Source of the DNA: Phyllobacterium sp. T1293
GTDB taxonomy: Bacteria; Pseudomonadota; Alphaproteobacteria; Rhizobiales; Rhizobiaceae
Length of the DNA stretch: 64,000 nucleotides
Direction of reading: 5' to 3'
NCBI RefSeq assembly: GCF_020731415.2
Contig: NZ_CP088276.1
Span: 310,001-374,000, forward strand
The stretch's first letter is position 1. Every line of letters starts with the position of its first letter. Of this stretch, positions 19,626 to 27,841 are shown one piece after another. A program made the position numbers and the translations under genes. The notes below the pieces were generated by a model that was not told the DNA's origin, searched no databases, and saw nothing but the letters and a program-made list of their open reading frames with translations.

Positions 19626-19648
19626 TAATCGCTCCTCCCAAAGCTCTC

Positions 19649-19696
19649 GAGCAAATTTCGTTTATCTGGGGTGTTCCCGGATAAACGAAATTGCTC
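19649..19696. repeat. 48-base near-perfect inverted repeat (long hairpin)
   Basis: GAGCA (with one bulged A), then ATTTCGTTTATC and CTGGG-type bases fold around a 5-base GTGTT loop onto CCCGG, GATAAACGAAAT and TGCTC. This gives about 22 paired positions with one bulge and one G-T pair. It lies between the ABC exporter stop (19758) and the synthetase start (19625). It has no T-tract on either side. It may be a terminator-like or mRNA-stabilising structure, an operator, or a short dispersed repeat. Confidence 0.7.
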
Positions 19697-19757
19697 TGTC
19701 ATAGGAGCATACTTTTCTGATCGGCGCTGTAAAGCGCACAGCCCCATACAATCAGGA

Positions 19758-21596
19758 TCAGGATTTTTTGGTAAACCGGTCAAGGATGATTTCAGCACCG
19801 GCGTCACAGAACTGGACCTGATAGAGGCGCTTATATGCGCCGCCAGCTGCCAGCAGTTCGGTATGGCTGCCCTGTTCAAGGATTTGGGCGTCATCAACCA
19901 CAACGATACGATCCGCATTGCGGATGGTCGCCAGACGATGGGCGATGACCAGTGTTGTGCGGCCTTCGGCAAGTTCGGCAAGGGATGCCTGAATTTCCCG
20001 CTCGGTCTGCGTATCCAAAGCCGAAGTTGCCTCATCGAGAATGAGAATGGGCGGGTTCTTCAGGAACATGCGGGCAATGGCCAGCCGCTGTTTCTGACCG
20101 CCTGAGAGTTTGACGCCGCGTTCACCCACGATGGTTTCAAGCCCCGCAGGCAAACCTGCAATCATCTCGTCCAGACGGGCACGCCGCGCAGCCAGAACAA
20201 TGTCTTCGTCTGAAGCATCAAGACGGCCATAGGCGATGTTCTCGCGGATAGAGCCGCCGAACAGAAAAACGTCCTGCTGGACGACGCCGATCTGGCTGCG
20301 CAACGAGGCAAGGGTCATGTCGCGAATATCAACACCGTCAATGGTGATGGCACCTGATACAACTTCATAGAAACGCGGAAGCAATGAACACAGCGTCGTC
20401 TTTCCCGCCCCGGAGGAGCCGACGAAAGCAACCGTCTCACCAGCCCTGATTTCAAGGTCGATATTGCTCAAGGCAGTTCGGTCTGACGTATAGCCGAAAC
20501 TCACCTTGTCGTAGCGAATATTGCCCTGAAGCCCGCTCACATCGGTTGCATTTGGCCGGTCGGCAATATCCGGCTCGGTATCCAGCAGCTCGGTATAGCG
20601 TTTGAAACCGGCAATGCCTTTCGGATAGGTCTCGATGACGGAGTTGATCTTTTCGATTGGGCGAATGAACACAGTCACCAACAGGAGGAAACTGACAAAG
20701 CCGCCGCTGGAAAGACTTCCCGTAATGACGAAGTAGCTGCCCGCGATCATGACGATCAGCTGGATCAGGCGCATGCTCATATAGTTCAGCGAGGTGCTTG
20801 CCGCCATGATGCGGTAGGCGCTGAGCTTGGTTTCCCGGTAGCGGGCATTGTCATGGGCAAAAAGATCGCGCTCATGATCCTCATTCGCAAAAGCCTGAAC
20901 GACACGCATACCGCCGACATTCTCTTCGATACGGACGTTGAAATCACCAACGCGGCGGTAAAGGTTTTGCCAGTTGCGGGTCATCCGCCCGCCATAACGG
21001 CTCGCCACCCAAGCCACAAAGGGCACAATTGCCAATGTCAGAAATGCCAGATGCGGGTTGACGTAGAACATCAGCAGGAAGGCGCCGATGAAGGTCATGA
21101 CAGCGATGAACAGATCTTCCGGCCCGTGATGGGCTACTTCGCCGATCTCTTCCAGATCCTTGGTCACGCGGGCAACGAGGTGCCCGGTCTTGTTATTGTC
21201 ATAGAAACGGAAGGAAAGCTTTTGCAGATGGTCAAAGCTCTTGCGGCGCATCTCGGTTTCGATGTTGATGCCAAGCTTGTGGCCCCAATAAACAACAATG
21301 GCGGTAATACCGGTGTTGAGCAGATAAACGGCCAAAAGCCCCATCGCGGCCAGCAGAATGTAGGTCCAGTTTTCACTCGGCAGCAGCACGTCAATGAAGG
21401 CGCGAACAGCCATCGGAAAACCAAGTTCCAGCAGACCCGAAAAGACAGCGCAGGAAAAGTCCAGCGCGAAGAGCCCCTTATAGGGTGCGTAATAGGCAAA
21501 AAAACGTTTGATCATTTTGGCACGCGAGGATGAAGACAAAAGCCGTTTCGGCTTGAGGAACAGTGTTTGGGAGGGATTAGCATGGAGCAGTCCCAT
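19758..21596 (-). CDS. ABC exporter half-transporter (MsbA/LmrA type)
   Basis: A 612-residue fusion of a six-helix permease domain (about 30-330) and an ATPase domain. The ATPase has Walker A GSSGAGKTTLCSLLPRF, signature LSGGQKQRLAIARMFL and Walker B ILILDEATSALD. The N-terminal ABC_membrane region starts at FFAYYAPYKGLFALDFSCAV. It would work as a homodimer exporting a lipid or drug-like molecule; the substrate is not evident. ATG 21596 has GAGG 7 bases upstream. An internal Met at residue 28 is where many homologues begin. Confidence 0.88.
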   Translation of the reverse strand: MGLLHANPSQTLFLKPKRLLSSSSRAKMIKRFFAYYAPYKGLFALDFSCAVFSGLLELGFPMAVRAFIDVLLPSENWTYILLAAMGLLAVYLLNTGITAIVVYWGHKLGINIETEMRRKSFDHLQKLSFRFYDNNKTGHLVARVTKDLEEIGEVAHHGPEDLFIAVMTFIGAFLLMFYVNPHLAFLTLAIVPFVAWVASRYGGRMTRNWQNLYRRVGDFNVRIEENVGGMRVVQAFANEDHERDLFAHDNARYRETKLSAYRIMAASTSLNYMSMRLIQLIVMIAGSYFVITGSLSSGGFVSFLLLVTVFIRPIEKINSVIETYPKGIAGFKRYTELLDTEPDIADRPNATDVSGLQGNIRYDKVSFGYTSDRTALSNIDLEIRAGETVAFVGSSGAGKTTLCSLLPRFYEVVSGAITIDGVDIRDMTLASLRSQIGVVQQDVFLFGGSIRENIAYGRLDASDEDIVLAARRARLDEMIAGLPAGLETIVGERGVKLSGGQKQRLAIARMFLKNPPILILDEATSALDTQTEREIQASLAELAEGRTTLVIAHRLATIRNADRIVVVDDAQILEQGSHTELLAAGGAYKRLYQVQFCDAGAEIILDRFTKKS

Positions 21597-21714
21597 AAGC
21601 TAACCTCATTTGTCCAGTTTACCGCGAAAGCGACAATCTCTCCAGCAAGTGGATGCAACCGGGGATTGGTAAATCAGTTTCCCGTACAATTGATCGGACG
21701 GATCACCTTTGTGG

Positions 21715-21743
21715 TTGACACTCCGTCAAGGCAGGCGTATCGG
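21715..21743 (+). promoter_or_regulatory. Predicted promoter of the magnesium operon
   Basis: A perfect -35 TTGACA (21715-21720), a 17-base spacer and TATCGG (21738-21743) lie in the 365-base gap between the divergent ABC exporter and the first small gene. Transcription would begin near 21750, giving a leader of about 210 bases. Confidence 0.55.
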
Positions 21744-21749
21744 GGTTTT

Positions 21750-21961
21750 GCTCGGGTTACCCGAGTCATTTTTCAAAATCACAAAGAAGACGATGGACAG
21801 CAAATCTAGCTGCGCCCTGACTGCCGTTGATACGGTGGCGCGGGCGCTTGAAACAACTAACGAGCAGGACTCGATCCGGTACACCGGATGAGCAACGTTA
21901 GGGCTTAAGGCTCCACCGTCGCTCACCCAGGCCGGATCGCTTCCGGTCAATGAGGTGAGCC
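21750..21961 (+). ncRNA. Structured 5' leader of the magnesium operon (candidate riboregulator)
   Basis: Three hairpins can be drawn. (a) CTCGGG/CCCGAG at 21751-21765 is followed by TCATTTTT. (b) CTAACG (21857-21862) pairs with CGTTAG (21896-21901) and encloses ATCCGG-TACA-CCGGAT. (c) GCTCACC (21921-21927) pairs with GGTGAGC (21954-21960) and encloses CCGGA/TCCGG; its 3' arm contains part of the GAGG ribosome-binding site of the first gene. A short ORF ends inside hairpin b. This resembles RNA-based control of Mg2+ transporters. CGTTAG followed by AGGCTCC recalls one block of the M-box, but the rest of that riboswitch is not visible. Confidence 0.6.
21793..21891 (+). CDS. Possible leader peptide ORF, 32 codons
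   Basis: The ORF begins MDSKSSCALTAVDT, lies wholly within the leader of the magnesium operon, and stops at CCGGATGA inside the second hairpin. Ribosomes reading it would melt that hairpin. The upstream AAAGAAGA is a weak ribosome-binding site. No similarity to known leader peptides is recognised; it may be a chance ORF. Confidence 0.3.
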   Translation: MDSKSSCALTAVDTVARALETTNEQDSIRYTG

Positions 21962-22231
21962 ATGAACATCACGTTCGCAACTCTTCCGGGCGTTCGCGCC
22001 TTCACCAATCGCACACGTGGGCGTCTCGGCATCCAGCGGAATATTGTTGCCGCTATTGCTGAAAAACAGCCCCTTTTTGCCAATCTGCACGCAGACTGGC
22101 GCGTCAATCCGGTCAATGGCCGGCTTGAAATGCATTGGCATGCTGACAATGAACCGCCCGCAGAGACTCTATCCCAAGTTGAGAAGCTGGGGATGGTTCT
22201 GGCTGTGTATCAGTCTGGTCGCATGATCTGA
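21962..22231 (+). CDS. Small protein of unknown function, first gene of the magnesium operon
   Basis: An 89-residue soluble protein beginning MNITFATLPGVRAFTNRTRG and containing LEMHWHADNEPPAE. It has no signal peptide or membrane segment, and no family is recognised. The GAGG site 6 bases before the ATG is partly sequestered in a leader hairpin, so translation may be the regulated step. It stands 63 bases before the next small ORF and upstream of mgtA, which suggests a link to Mg2+ uptake or its regulation. Confidence 0.65.
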   Translation: MNITFATLPGVRAFTNRTRGRLGIQRNIVAAIAEKQPLFANLHADWRVNPVNGRLEMHWHADNEPPAETLSQVEKLGMVLAVYQSGRMI

Positions 22232-22294
22232 TCGCGTTTTTTCCTCAAGCATCGTGTCCGAATTTTTGGGCTGATGCCAATGAAGGAGTATCCC

Positions 22295-22432
22295 ATGGAC
22301 GATTATCCTAGTAGGCCCGCTGCGCTGCCGATGACAGGCAAGCGCGGCGGGCTATCCCCAAAATCGAATGTAACAAAACCGACCGTGAATGTGACGGCTC
22401 GGCACGATTCTCTGCGCCTGAAATTCAGGTGA
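22295..22432 (+). CDS. 45-residue small protein or leader peptide before mgtA
   Basis: AAGGAG stands 7 bases before this ATG. The product is MDDYPSRPAALPMTGKRGGL followed by 25 residues ending in DSLRLKFR. It is Pro-rich near the start and basic at the end. It ends 46 bases before the mgtA start. The Salmonella mgtA leader peptide MgtL is also Pro-containing and ends in a basic/aromatic RLKLFR-like tail; the resemblance is short and could be chance. It is either a genuine small protein or a regulatory leader ORF. Confidence 0.5.
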   Translation: MDDYPSRPAALPMTGKRGGLSPKSNVTKPTVNVTARHDSLRLKFR

Positions 22433-22478
22433 TCCGGAGCTGGTGTCGCTGTCGCATGTCGCGGCAGGAGACCAGAAA

Positions 22479-25193
22479 ATGAACGTTATTCTCAAAAATT
22501 CCGCGTTGAATGCGGAGAAGAAAGATAGCCGCAAGCTTTCGATGCGCGCTGTGCGGGAAGCACAGAATGATATCGACAGCACCCTTGCCAATGTCCGAAG
22601 CCACCGTGATGGTCTGACAATCCGCGACGCAACGGAGCGCCTGACCAAGGATGGTGCAAATGAAGTCGCCCATGATCGCCGCCCGCATGCGCTGATCCAG
22701 CTTCTGACTGCTTTCAACAATCCTTTCATCATGGTGCTGATTGTGCTGGCAGCCATCAGCGCCTTCACCGATTGCTGGCTGCCGATGCAGAGCGGCGATG
22801 CTCCCGATCCAACCAAGGTTATCATCATCATGGTCATGGTGCTGGCTAGCGGCATCATGCGCTTTGTGCAGGAATACCGTTCCGGCAAGGCGGCTGAATC
22901 TCTGAAAGCCATGGTGCGGACCACGGCAACCGTGCTCCGGCGTCATCGTGTGACGATGGAAGGCGAAGTGTTTGAAATCCCGATGCGCGAACTTGTGGCG
23001 GGTGATGTCGTGCGCCTGTCTGCCGGTGACATGATTCCGGCTGATGTGCGTCTGATTGAATCCCGCGATCTCTATGTCAGTCAGGCCGTTTTGACGGGTG
23101 AAGCCATTCCCGTCGAAAAGTACGACACACTGGGCGCGATTGCCGAAAAGTCGGCGCTGGGCGTTGCCTCGGATCAGGCTGATATGCTTGATGTACCCAA
23201 TATCTGCTTCATGGGCACCAATGTGGTCAGTGGTACCGCTACGGCGGTTGTGGTGGCAACCGGGTCGCGCACCTATTTCGGATCACTCGCTAAATCCATT
23301 GTCGGCTCGCGTGCGCAGACCGCATTTGACCGGGGCATCAACAGCGTCAGCTGGCTGCTTATCCGGTTCATGATGGTGATGGTGCCGGTGGTGTTTCTCA
23401 TCAACGGTGTTGCCAAGGGAGACTGGGTGGAAGCCCTGCTGTTCGCACTTGCGGTTGCTGTCGGTCTGACACCGGAAATGCTGCCGATGATCGTCTCGTC
23501 CAACCTTGCCAAGGGTGCCGTTGCCATGGCCCGGCGCAAGGTCGTGGTCAAGCGTCTGAATGCCATCCAGAACTTTGGCGCCATGGACATTCTTTGCACA
23601 GACAAGACGGGAACACTGACTCAGGATAAGATCATTCTGGAGCATCATGTTGATATCCATGGCAAGCGTGACGAGAATGTCCTGCGTCTGGCATGGCTTA
23701 ACAGCCACCACCAGAGCGGTGTGAAAAACCTGATGGATCAGGCTGTCCTGCGCTTTACCGATGCATCGTCAGACGCCATGCGGTCAGCCGCTTTCTATCG
23801 CAAAGTTGACGAACTGCCGTTCGATTTCATTCGTCGCCGCCTGTCCGTGATGGTCGAGGGTGTCGCCGGTGAGCATCTGCTGGTCTGCAAGGGTGCAGTG
23901 GAAGAAATGCTGACCATTGCAACGCGGATGCGTGACGGCAAGGATGTGCGTGTGCTGGACGAGGCAAGCCGGAAGGCACTGACTGCTATCGCCCGTTCCT
24001 ATAATGAAGATGGCTTTCGCGTTCTGGTGGTCGCTACCCGGGAAATTCCAGCCGGGGATACCAAGGCTCAATATGGCATCGGCGATGAGAGTGAGCTGAT
24101 TGTCGAAGGTTTCCTGACCTTCCTCGATCCGCCGAAGGAAACCGCAGGTCCAGCCATTGCTGCGCTTGCCGAACATGGTGTCTCGGTCAAACTTCTGACC
24201 GGTGACAATGAGGTTGTCAGTGTCAAGATCTGCCGCGAGGTCGGGCTTGAGGCTGGTGTGCCGGTGCTTGGCCGCGAAATTGAAAAGCTTGATGACAATG
24301 CCCTGCGCCTTCTGGTGGAAGAGCGGGTCGTCTTTGCCAAGCTGACACCGCTACAGAAGTCGCGGGTGCTCAAAGCCTTGCAGGCTAATGGTCATACGGT
24401 TGGCTTTCTCGGTGATGGTATCAATGATGCACCAGCTTTACGCGATGCGGATGTGGGCATTTCGGTGGATAGCGGCGCGGATATCGCCAAGGAATCGGCT
24501 GATATCATCCTTCTGGAAAAGAGCCTGATGGTTCTGGAAGAAGGGGTCATCAAGGGCCGTGAGACCTTCGGCAACATCATGAAGTATCTGAACATGACCG
24601 CCAGCTCGAATTTCGGCAATGTTTTCTCGGTGCTTGTGGCCAGTGCGTTCATCCCGTTCCTGCCGATGCTCGCGATCCACCTGCTCATCCAGAACCTGAT
24701 GTACGATATCTCGCAACTGGCCTTGCCATGGGACAAGATGGACAAGGAATTCTTGAGCAAGCCACGCAAGTGGGATGCGAAGAACATTGGCCGTTTCATG
24801 CTGTGGATCGGTCCAACCTCATCGATCTTCGACATCACGACCTATGCCCTGATGTGGTATGTTTTTGCGGCAAATGCACCGGAACATCAGTCGCTGTTCC
24901 AATCCGGCTGGTTCATTGAGGGCCTGTTGTCGCAGACGCTTGTTGTACACATGCTGCGCACGCAGAAGATCCCCTTCATCCAGAGCACCGCTGCCCTGCC
25001 GGTTCTCCTGATGTCGATGCTTGTCATGGGGCTTGGAATTTATGTTCCCTTCTCCCCACTCGGCACGTTGGTCGGATTGCAGCCTTTGCCATGGAGCTAT
25101 TTTCCATGGCTGGCGGCAACACTGTTCAGCTACTGCGTCGTCGCCCAGACCATGAAGACTGTCTATATCCGCCGCTTTGGCCAGTGGTTCTAA
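22479..25193 (+). CDS. mgtA: Magnesium-translocating P-type ATPase
   Basis: A 904-residue P-type (P3B) ATPase importing Mg2+ across the inner membrane. It has the actuator motif VLTGEAIPVEK, the phosphorylation site DKTGTLTQDK, the hinge GFLGDGINDAPALRDADVGIS, and about ten membrane segments including NLMYDISQLALPWDKMD near the C-terminus, characteristic of MgtA/MgtB. The N-terminus is soluble. ATG 22479 is chosen for its GGAG at 9 bases; a GTG at 22443 would add 12 codons. The operon also carries mgtC, as in Salmonella mgtCB, supporting low-Mg2+ induction. Confidence 0.95.
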   Translation: MNVILKNSALNAEKKDSRKLSMRAVREAQNDIDSTLANVRSHRDGLTIRDATERLTKDGANEVAHDRRPHALIQLLTAFNNPFIMVLIVLAAISAFTDCWLPMQSGDAPDPTKVIIIMVMVLASGIMRFVQEYRSGKAAESLKAMVRTTATVLRRHRVTMEGEVFEIPMRELVAGDVVRLSAGDMIPADVRLIESRDLYVSQAVLTGEAIPVEKYDTLGAIAEKSALGVASDQADMLDVPNICFMGTNVVSGTATAVVVATGSRTYFGSLAKSIVGSRAQTAFDRGINSVSWLLIRFMMVMVPVVFLINGVAKGDWVEALLFALAVAVGLTPEMLPMIVSSNLAKGAVAMARRKVVVKRLNAIQNFGAMDILCTDKTGTLTQDKIILEHHVDIHGKRDENVLRLAWLNSHHQSGVKNLMDQAVLRFTDASSDAMRSAAFYRKVDELPFDFIRRRLSVMVEGVAGEHLLVCKGAVEEMLTIATRMRDGKDVRVLDEASRKALTAIARSYNEDGFRVLVVATREIPAGDTKAQYGIGDESELIVEGFLTFLDPPKETAGPAIAALAEHGVSVKLLTGDNEVVSVKICREVGLEAGVPVLGREIEKLDDNALRLLVEERVVFAKLTPLQKSRVLKALQANGHTVGFLGDGINDAPALRDADVGISVDSGADIAKESADIILLEKSLMVLEEGVIKGRETFGNIMKYLNMTASSNFGNVFSVLVASAFIPFLPMLAIHLLIQNLMYDISQLALPWDKMDKEFLSKPRKWDAKNIGRFMLWIGPTSSIFDITTYALMWYVFAANAPEHQSLFQSGWFIEGLLSQTLVVHMLRTQKIPFIQSTAALPVLLMSMLVMGLGIYVPFSPLGTLVGLQPLPWSYFPWLAATLFSYCVVAQTMKTVYIRRFGQWF

Positions 25194-25289
25194 GCCTCAA
25201 CCAGCGGGCGGCCCATGCCGCCCGCATCCTCCCATTCCAGATGCCGCTGAACGCGCGGCTTGGACAATTGACGTCAGAGGAGATCTGAT

Positions 25290-25598
25290 ATGGTCACGAA
25301 CCTTTCTATCCTGCATTTTCATGCCGGTACCACACCCCGAGGCCCATGGAACGGCCTGCCAAAACGCCGGTCCCGTCCGGCATCCCGTCGCCCGGAACCC
25401 CGGCGCTCCTGGCTGAAGGATCAGGTCCTGCGCTGGGTCTGCTGGTTGCTGGTCATCATAGGTCAGGGACTATTCTGGGTGGCAGTACGGCTCTACCGTT
25501 GGGGGTTGATCAACCGCAAGCACAGCTGGCGTCTGATCCAATGGTCATCGTCCTGCAATCATGCAGCTATCCGCATTTTGCGCCGCGCGCGCTGGTAG
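25290..25598 (+). CDS. Small single-span membrane protein of the magnesium operon
   Basis: A 102-residue very basic protein with many Arg/Pro in residues 15-45 and one hydrophobic segment (WVCWLLVIIGQGLFWVAVRLY, about 49-69), then a basic Trp/Arg tail. The AGAGGAG site about 8 bases upstream of ATG 25290 strongly supports translation. A second, overlapping frame (25346-25669) lacks such a site. No family is recognised. Small membrane proteins next to Mg2+ ATPases can modulate transporter activity or stability, but that role is inference only. Confidence 0.65.
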   Translation: MVTNLSILHFHAGTTPRGPWNGLPKRRSRPASRRPEPRRSWLKDQVLRWVCWLLVIIGQGLFWVAVRLYRWGLINRKHSWRLIQWSSSCNHAAIRILRRARW

Positions 25599-25634
25599 CT
25601 GGTTTTCAATACAAGACAGGCAAGGAGCACAATC

Positions 25635-26102
25635 ATGCGCCTTTTGATCTCAGGCGGGCGGCATTTTGACGATGCTGCCGTCATCCTCAGCGAACTCAAT
25701 CGCATCCATGCGGAATATCCTGTTACGGTTCTTATCCATGGCGGTTTGCCCGCGCTTGGCTCGACCGCCGAGGATTGGGCCCGGCAGAATGATGTTCATA
25801 TTGTTCGCTATCCGGCCAACTGGTCTCTGTTGGGCAAACAGGCCGATGCAAAACGCAACCGGTTCATGCTTGAGGATAGCAGACCGGATGCACTGCTGGC
25901 CTTTCCCGGTGGCAGGCATTTGCAGGAACTGGTGCAGCAGGCACGCGCGCAGAACATACCGGTTGTGACTGCGCGTGTGACAGAGCGGCCGTCCCAAGGC
26001 GATGCCGATTATTGCGCCGACAGCCCGGAGGGCGACACGCTGTGCCAAAGGGCCTGCTTTGCCATGACGGCCAGCACCTTATCTGCCCTGCAGATGGGGT
26101 AA
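25635..26102 (+). CDS. SLOG-superfamily (DUF2493) nucleotide-binding protein
   Basis: A 155-residue Rossmann-like protein. MRLLISGGRHFDD at the N-terminus, IHGG followed by GSTAEDWARQNDVHI in the middle, KRNRFMLEDSRPDALLAFPGG and the final alternating helix-strand are the DUF2493 pattern of the SLOG/YspA-like family. SLOG proteins bind nucleotides or nucleotide-derived ligands and often act as sensors or as partners of effectors. Placement between an Mg2+ ATPase operon's membrane protein and mgtC is unusual and could link a nucleotide signal to Mg2+ status. ATG 25635 follows AAGGAG. Confidence 0.8.
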   Translation: MRLLISGGRHFDDAAVILSELNRIHAEYPVTVLIHGGLPALGSTAEDWARQNDVHIVRYPANWSLLGKQADAKRNRFMLEDSRPDALLAFPGGRHLQELVQQARAQNIPVVTARVTERPSQGDADYCADSPEGDTLCQRACFAMTASTLSALQMG

Positions 26103-26128
26103 GGCTGTCATCATTGTTAACCGGAGAA

Positions 26129-26170
26129 ATGCTAGTTTGGGATAACCAGCCAGCCACGGTGCTAAAATGA
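26129..26170 (+). CDS. Possible 13-codon leader ORF overlapping mgtC start
   Basis: The tiny ORF reads MLVWDNQPATVLK and its TGA overlaps the mgtC ATG (ATGA). CCGGAG stands immediately upstream but only 2 bases from the ATG, which is short for a functional site. mgtC itself lacks a clear Shine-Dalgarno sequence, so coupling through this ORF would explain its translation. It could be chance. Confidence 0.3.
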   Translation: MLVWDNQPATVLK

Positions 26171-26886
26171 AATTCATACAGACATTCGATCTCTATCCCT
26201 TTCTCGACACGACGATCAGCTTTGTCGCCGCTTTCATCTTCGGCACGCTGATTGGTGCGGAACGACAATACCGGCAGCGCACCGCCGGTCTGCGCACCAA
26301 TGTGCTTGTGGCAATCGGCGCTGCAGCTTTCGTTGATCTGGCACAGCGCATTGCCGGAACCACGGAAGCGGTGAGGGTCATTTCCTATGTGGTATCAGGC
26401 ATCGGTTTTCTCGGTGCCGGCGTGATCATGAAAGAGGGCATGAATGTGCGCGGCCTCAACACGGCGGCGACACTTTGGTGTTCGGCTGCGGTGGGTGCCT
26501 GTGCCGGTACGGACATGCTTGCAGAGGCGGCATTGCTGACCGTGTTTGTGCTGGCCGGAAACACCCTGCTGCGCCCGCTTGTCAATGTCATCAACCGCAT
26601 CCCGATCAGCGAGCAGGCGGCGGAGGCGACCTATGAGGTCAAGCTGATATCAACCCGCGCGGCCATGCCTGCCATGCGTGATCTTCTGGTCGAAAAACTG
26701 GAGGATGCGGATTATCCCGTCAGTGATGTGGAAATTTTGGATCAGGGCGACGAGGAGACAGTGGAGATCGTCGCCACGCTGGTGAGCACGGCCATTGACC
26801 CCGCTGAAATCGATGCGGTTATCACCCATATGGAAAAGCAGAAGGGTATTTCCCATGGGACATGGGAAGGCAGCACCAAGGACTAG
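26167..26886 (+). CDS. mgtC: MgtC/SapB-family protein
   Basis: A 239-residue protein with four to five N-terminal membrane helices containing AAFIFGTLIGAERQYRQRTA, GLRTNVLVAIGAAAFV, GIGFLGAGVIMKEG and RGLNTAATLWCSAAVGACAG, all hallmarks of MgtC. A soluble C-terminal domain (about 155-239) is ACT-like. In intracellular pathogens MgtC supports growth in low Mg2+ and in macrophages, and in Salmonella it inhibits the F1Fo ATP synthase. The last gene of the operon. Its upstream 64 bases contain a 13-codon ORF that overlaps its start. Confidence 0.93.
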   Translation: MKFIQTFDLYPFLDTTISFVAAFIFGTLIGAERQYRQRTAGLRTNVLVAIGAAAFVDLAQRIAGTTEAVRVISYVVSGIGFLGAGVIMKEGMNVRGLNTAATLWCSAAVGACAGTDMLAEAALLTVFVLAGNTLLRPLVNVINRIPISEQAAEATYEVKLISTRAAMPAMRDLLVEKLEDADYPVSDVEILDQGDEETVEIVATLVSTAIDPAEIDAVITHMEKQKGISHGTWEGSTKD

Positions 26887-27087
26887 ATGGCGGCTCGTAT
26901 ATGTAACTGAATCACGTAAGGTTACAGTGCGATATATGTTGTGATTATATTGCAACAGTGTTGCAGGCGTTGCGGTCTGCCTTGTTTTTGACACAAGGTT
27001 GCCGCGATCTGATCTAAAAGGAACAGCAAACCGGTAGTCACGACCGCCTGTCCGCCCTGCCTATCCCAACGTTTGAAAGCATACAGA

Positions 27088-27798
27088 ATGTCATCCCTTG
27101 TTTCGCGCCGGTCATTCCTGACCGGGCTGTCGCTTGCTGCCGTTTCCGCAGTTGTGGCCTGTGCCCAATTGCCCAAACAGTCCCTAGAAGTCGCCGACGT
27201 CCAAACGCCTCCCGTGCCGGAACAGCCACCGGTGACAGCGCCCGTTGAACCGGCAAAGCCCGATTACGTCAGCATGTACCGTGCGGTTGAAGAGGATGGC
27301 TACAAACTGCCTGCCATTCCCTTTGCCAGGGTCAATGAGAAATTCCTGCGGCAGATCGTGGATGATCCGACAGGCGAGAAGCCCGGCACAATCGTTATCA
27401 ACACGGTCGACAAGTTTCTTTATCTGGTCCTGAAGAATGGCAAGGCCATGCGCTATGGCGTTGGGCTTGGTCGTCAGGGTTATTCCTGGAAGGGCCGTGC
27501 CATCGTTCAGTGGAAACGCAAATGGCCGACCTGGACACCGCCATCAGCCATGATTTCGCGTGATCCAAAGCTGGAAAAATGGCGGCAGGGCATGCCACCG
27601 GGTGTCAACAACCCGCTTGGTTCCCGTGCACTTTACATCTTCCAGGGCGGCGTCGATACGCTTTACCGCATTCACGGCTCACCCGACTGGAACTCCATCG
27701 GCAAATCCGCTTCATCGGGCTGTGTTCGCATGTTCAATCAGGATGTGATGGATCTCTATGATCGCGTTCCCAGCAAGACGCCCTTGCTGGTCATTTAA
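27088..27798 (+). CDS. L,D-transpeptidase (YkuD) with Tat-like signal
   Basis: A 236-residue envelope enzyme that cross-links peptidoglycan meso-DAP residues or attaches proteins to peptidoglycan. The N-terminus SRRSFLTGLSLAAVSAVVAC has a twin-Arg motif and a possible lipobox (VVAC). The catalytic region IHGSPDWNSIGKSASSGCVR contains the conserved His, Ser, Gly, Cys and Arg. The start at 27088 begins the signal; a TTG at 27073 would add five residues. It is monocistronic and followed by a long hairpin. Confidence 0.9.
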   Translation: MSSLVSRRSFLTGLSLAAVSAVVACAQLPKQSLEVADVQTPPVPEQPPVTAPVEPAKPDYVSMYRAVEEDGYKLPAIPFARVNEKFLRQIVDDPTGEKPGTIVINTVDKFLYLVLKNGKAMRYGVGLGRQGYSWKGRAIVQWKRKWPTWTPPSAMISRDPKLEKWRQGMPPGVNNPLGSRALYIFQGGVDTLYRIHGSPDWNSIGKSASSGCVRMFNQDVMDLYDRVPSKTPLLVI

Positions 27799-27812
27799 TC
27801 CCTGATGCAATC

Positions 27813-27841
27813 GAGATTGCGGTCAAACAGACCGCAATCTC
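27813..27841. terminator. Bidirectional hairpin between L,D-transpeptidase and MerR genes
   Basis: A perfect 12-bp stem (GAGATTGCGGTC / GACCGCAATCTC) closes an AAACA loop and overlaps the merR stop codon. No T-tract follows on either side, so it may act as a transcription roadblock or a stability element for both convergent messages. Confidence 0.55.

Noticed and set aside
17892..19628. 578-residue open frame on the plus strand
   Set aside because: Exactly antisense to the acyl-CoA synthetase, which has full catalytic motifs and a ribosome-binding site; the plus frame has neither family motifs nor a start signal.
21751..21773. Terminator in the magnesium leader
   Set aside because: The 6-bp stem with a T-rich tail lies at the predicted transcript start, so it cannot sensibly terminate the same message; counted as part of the leader instead.
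21896..21961. M-box (ykoK) magnesium riboswitch
   Set aside because: Only CGTTAG and AGGCTCC resemble it; the long conserved core after that block is absent.
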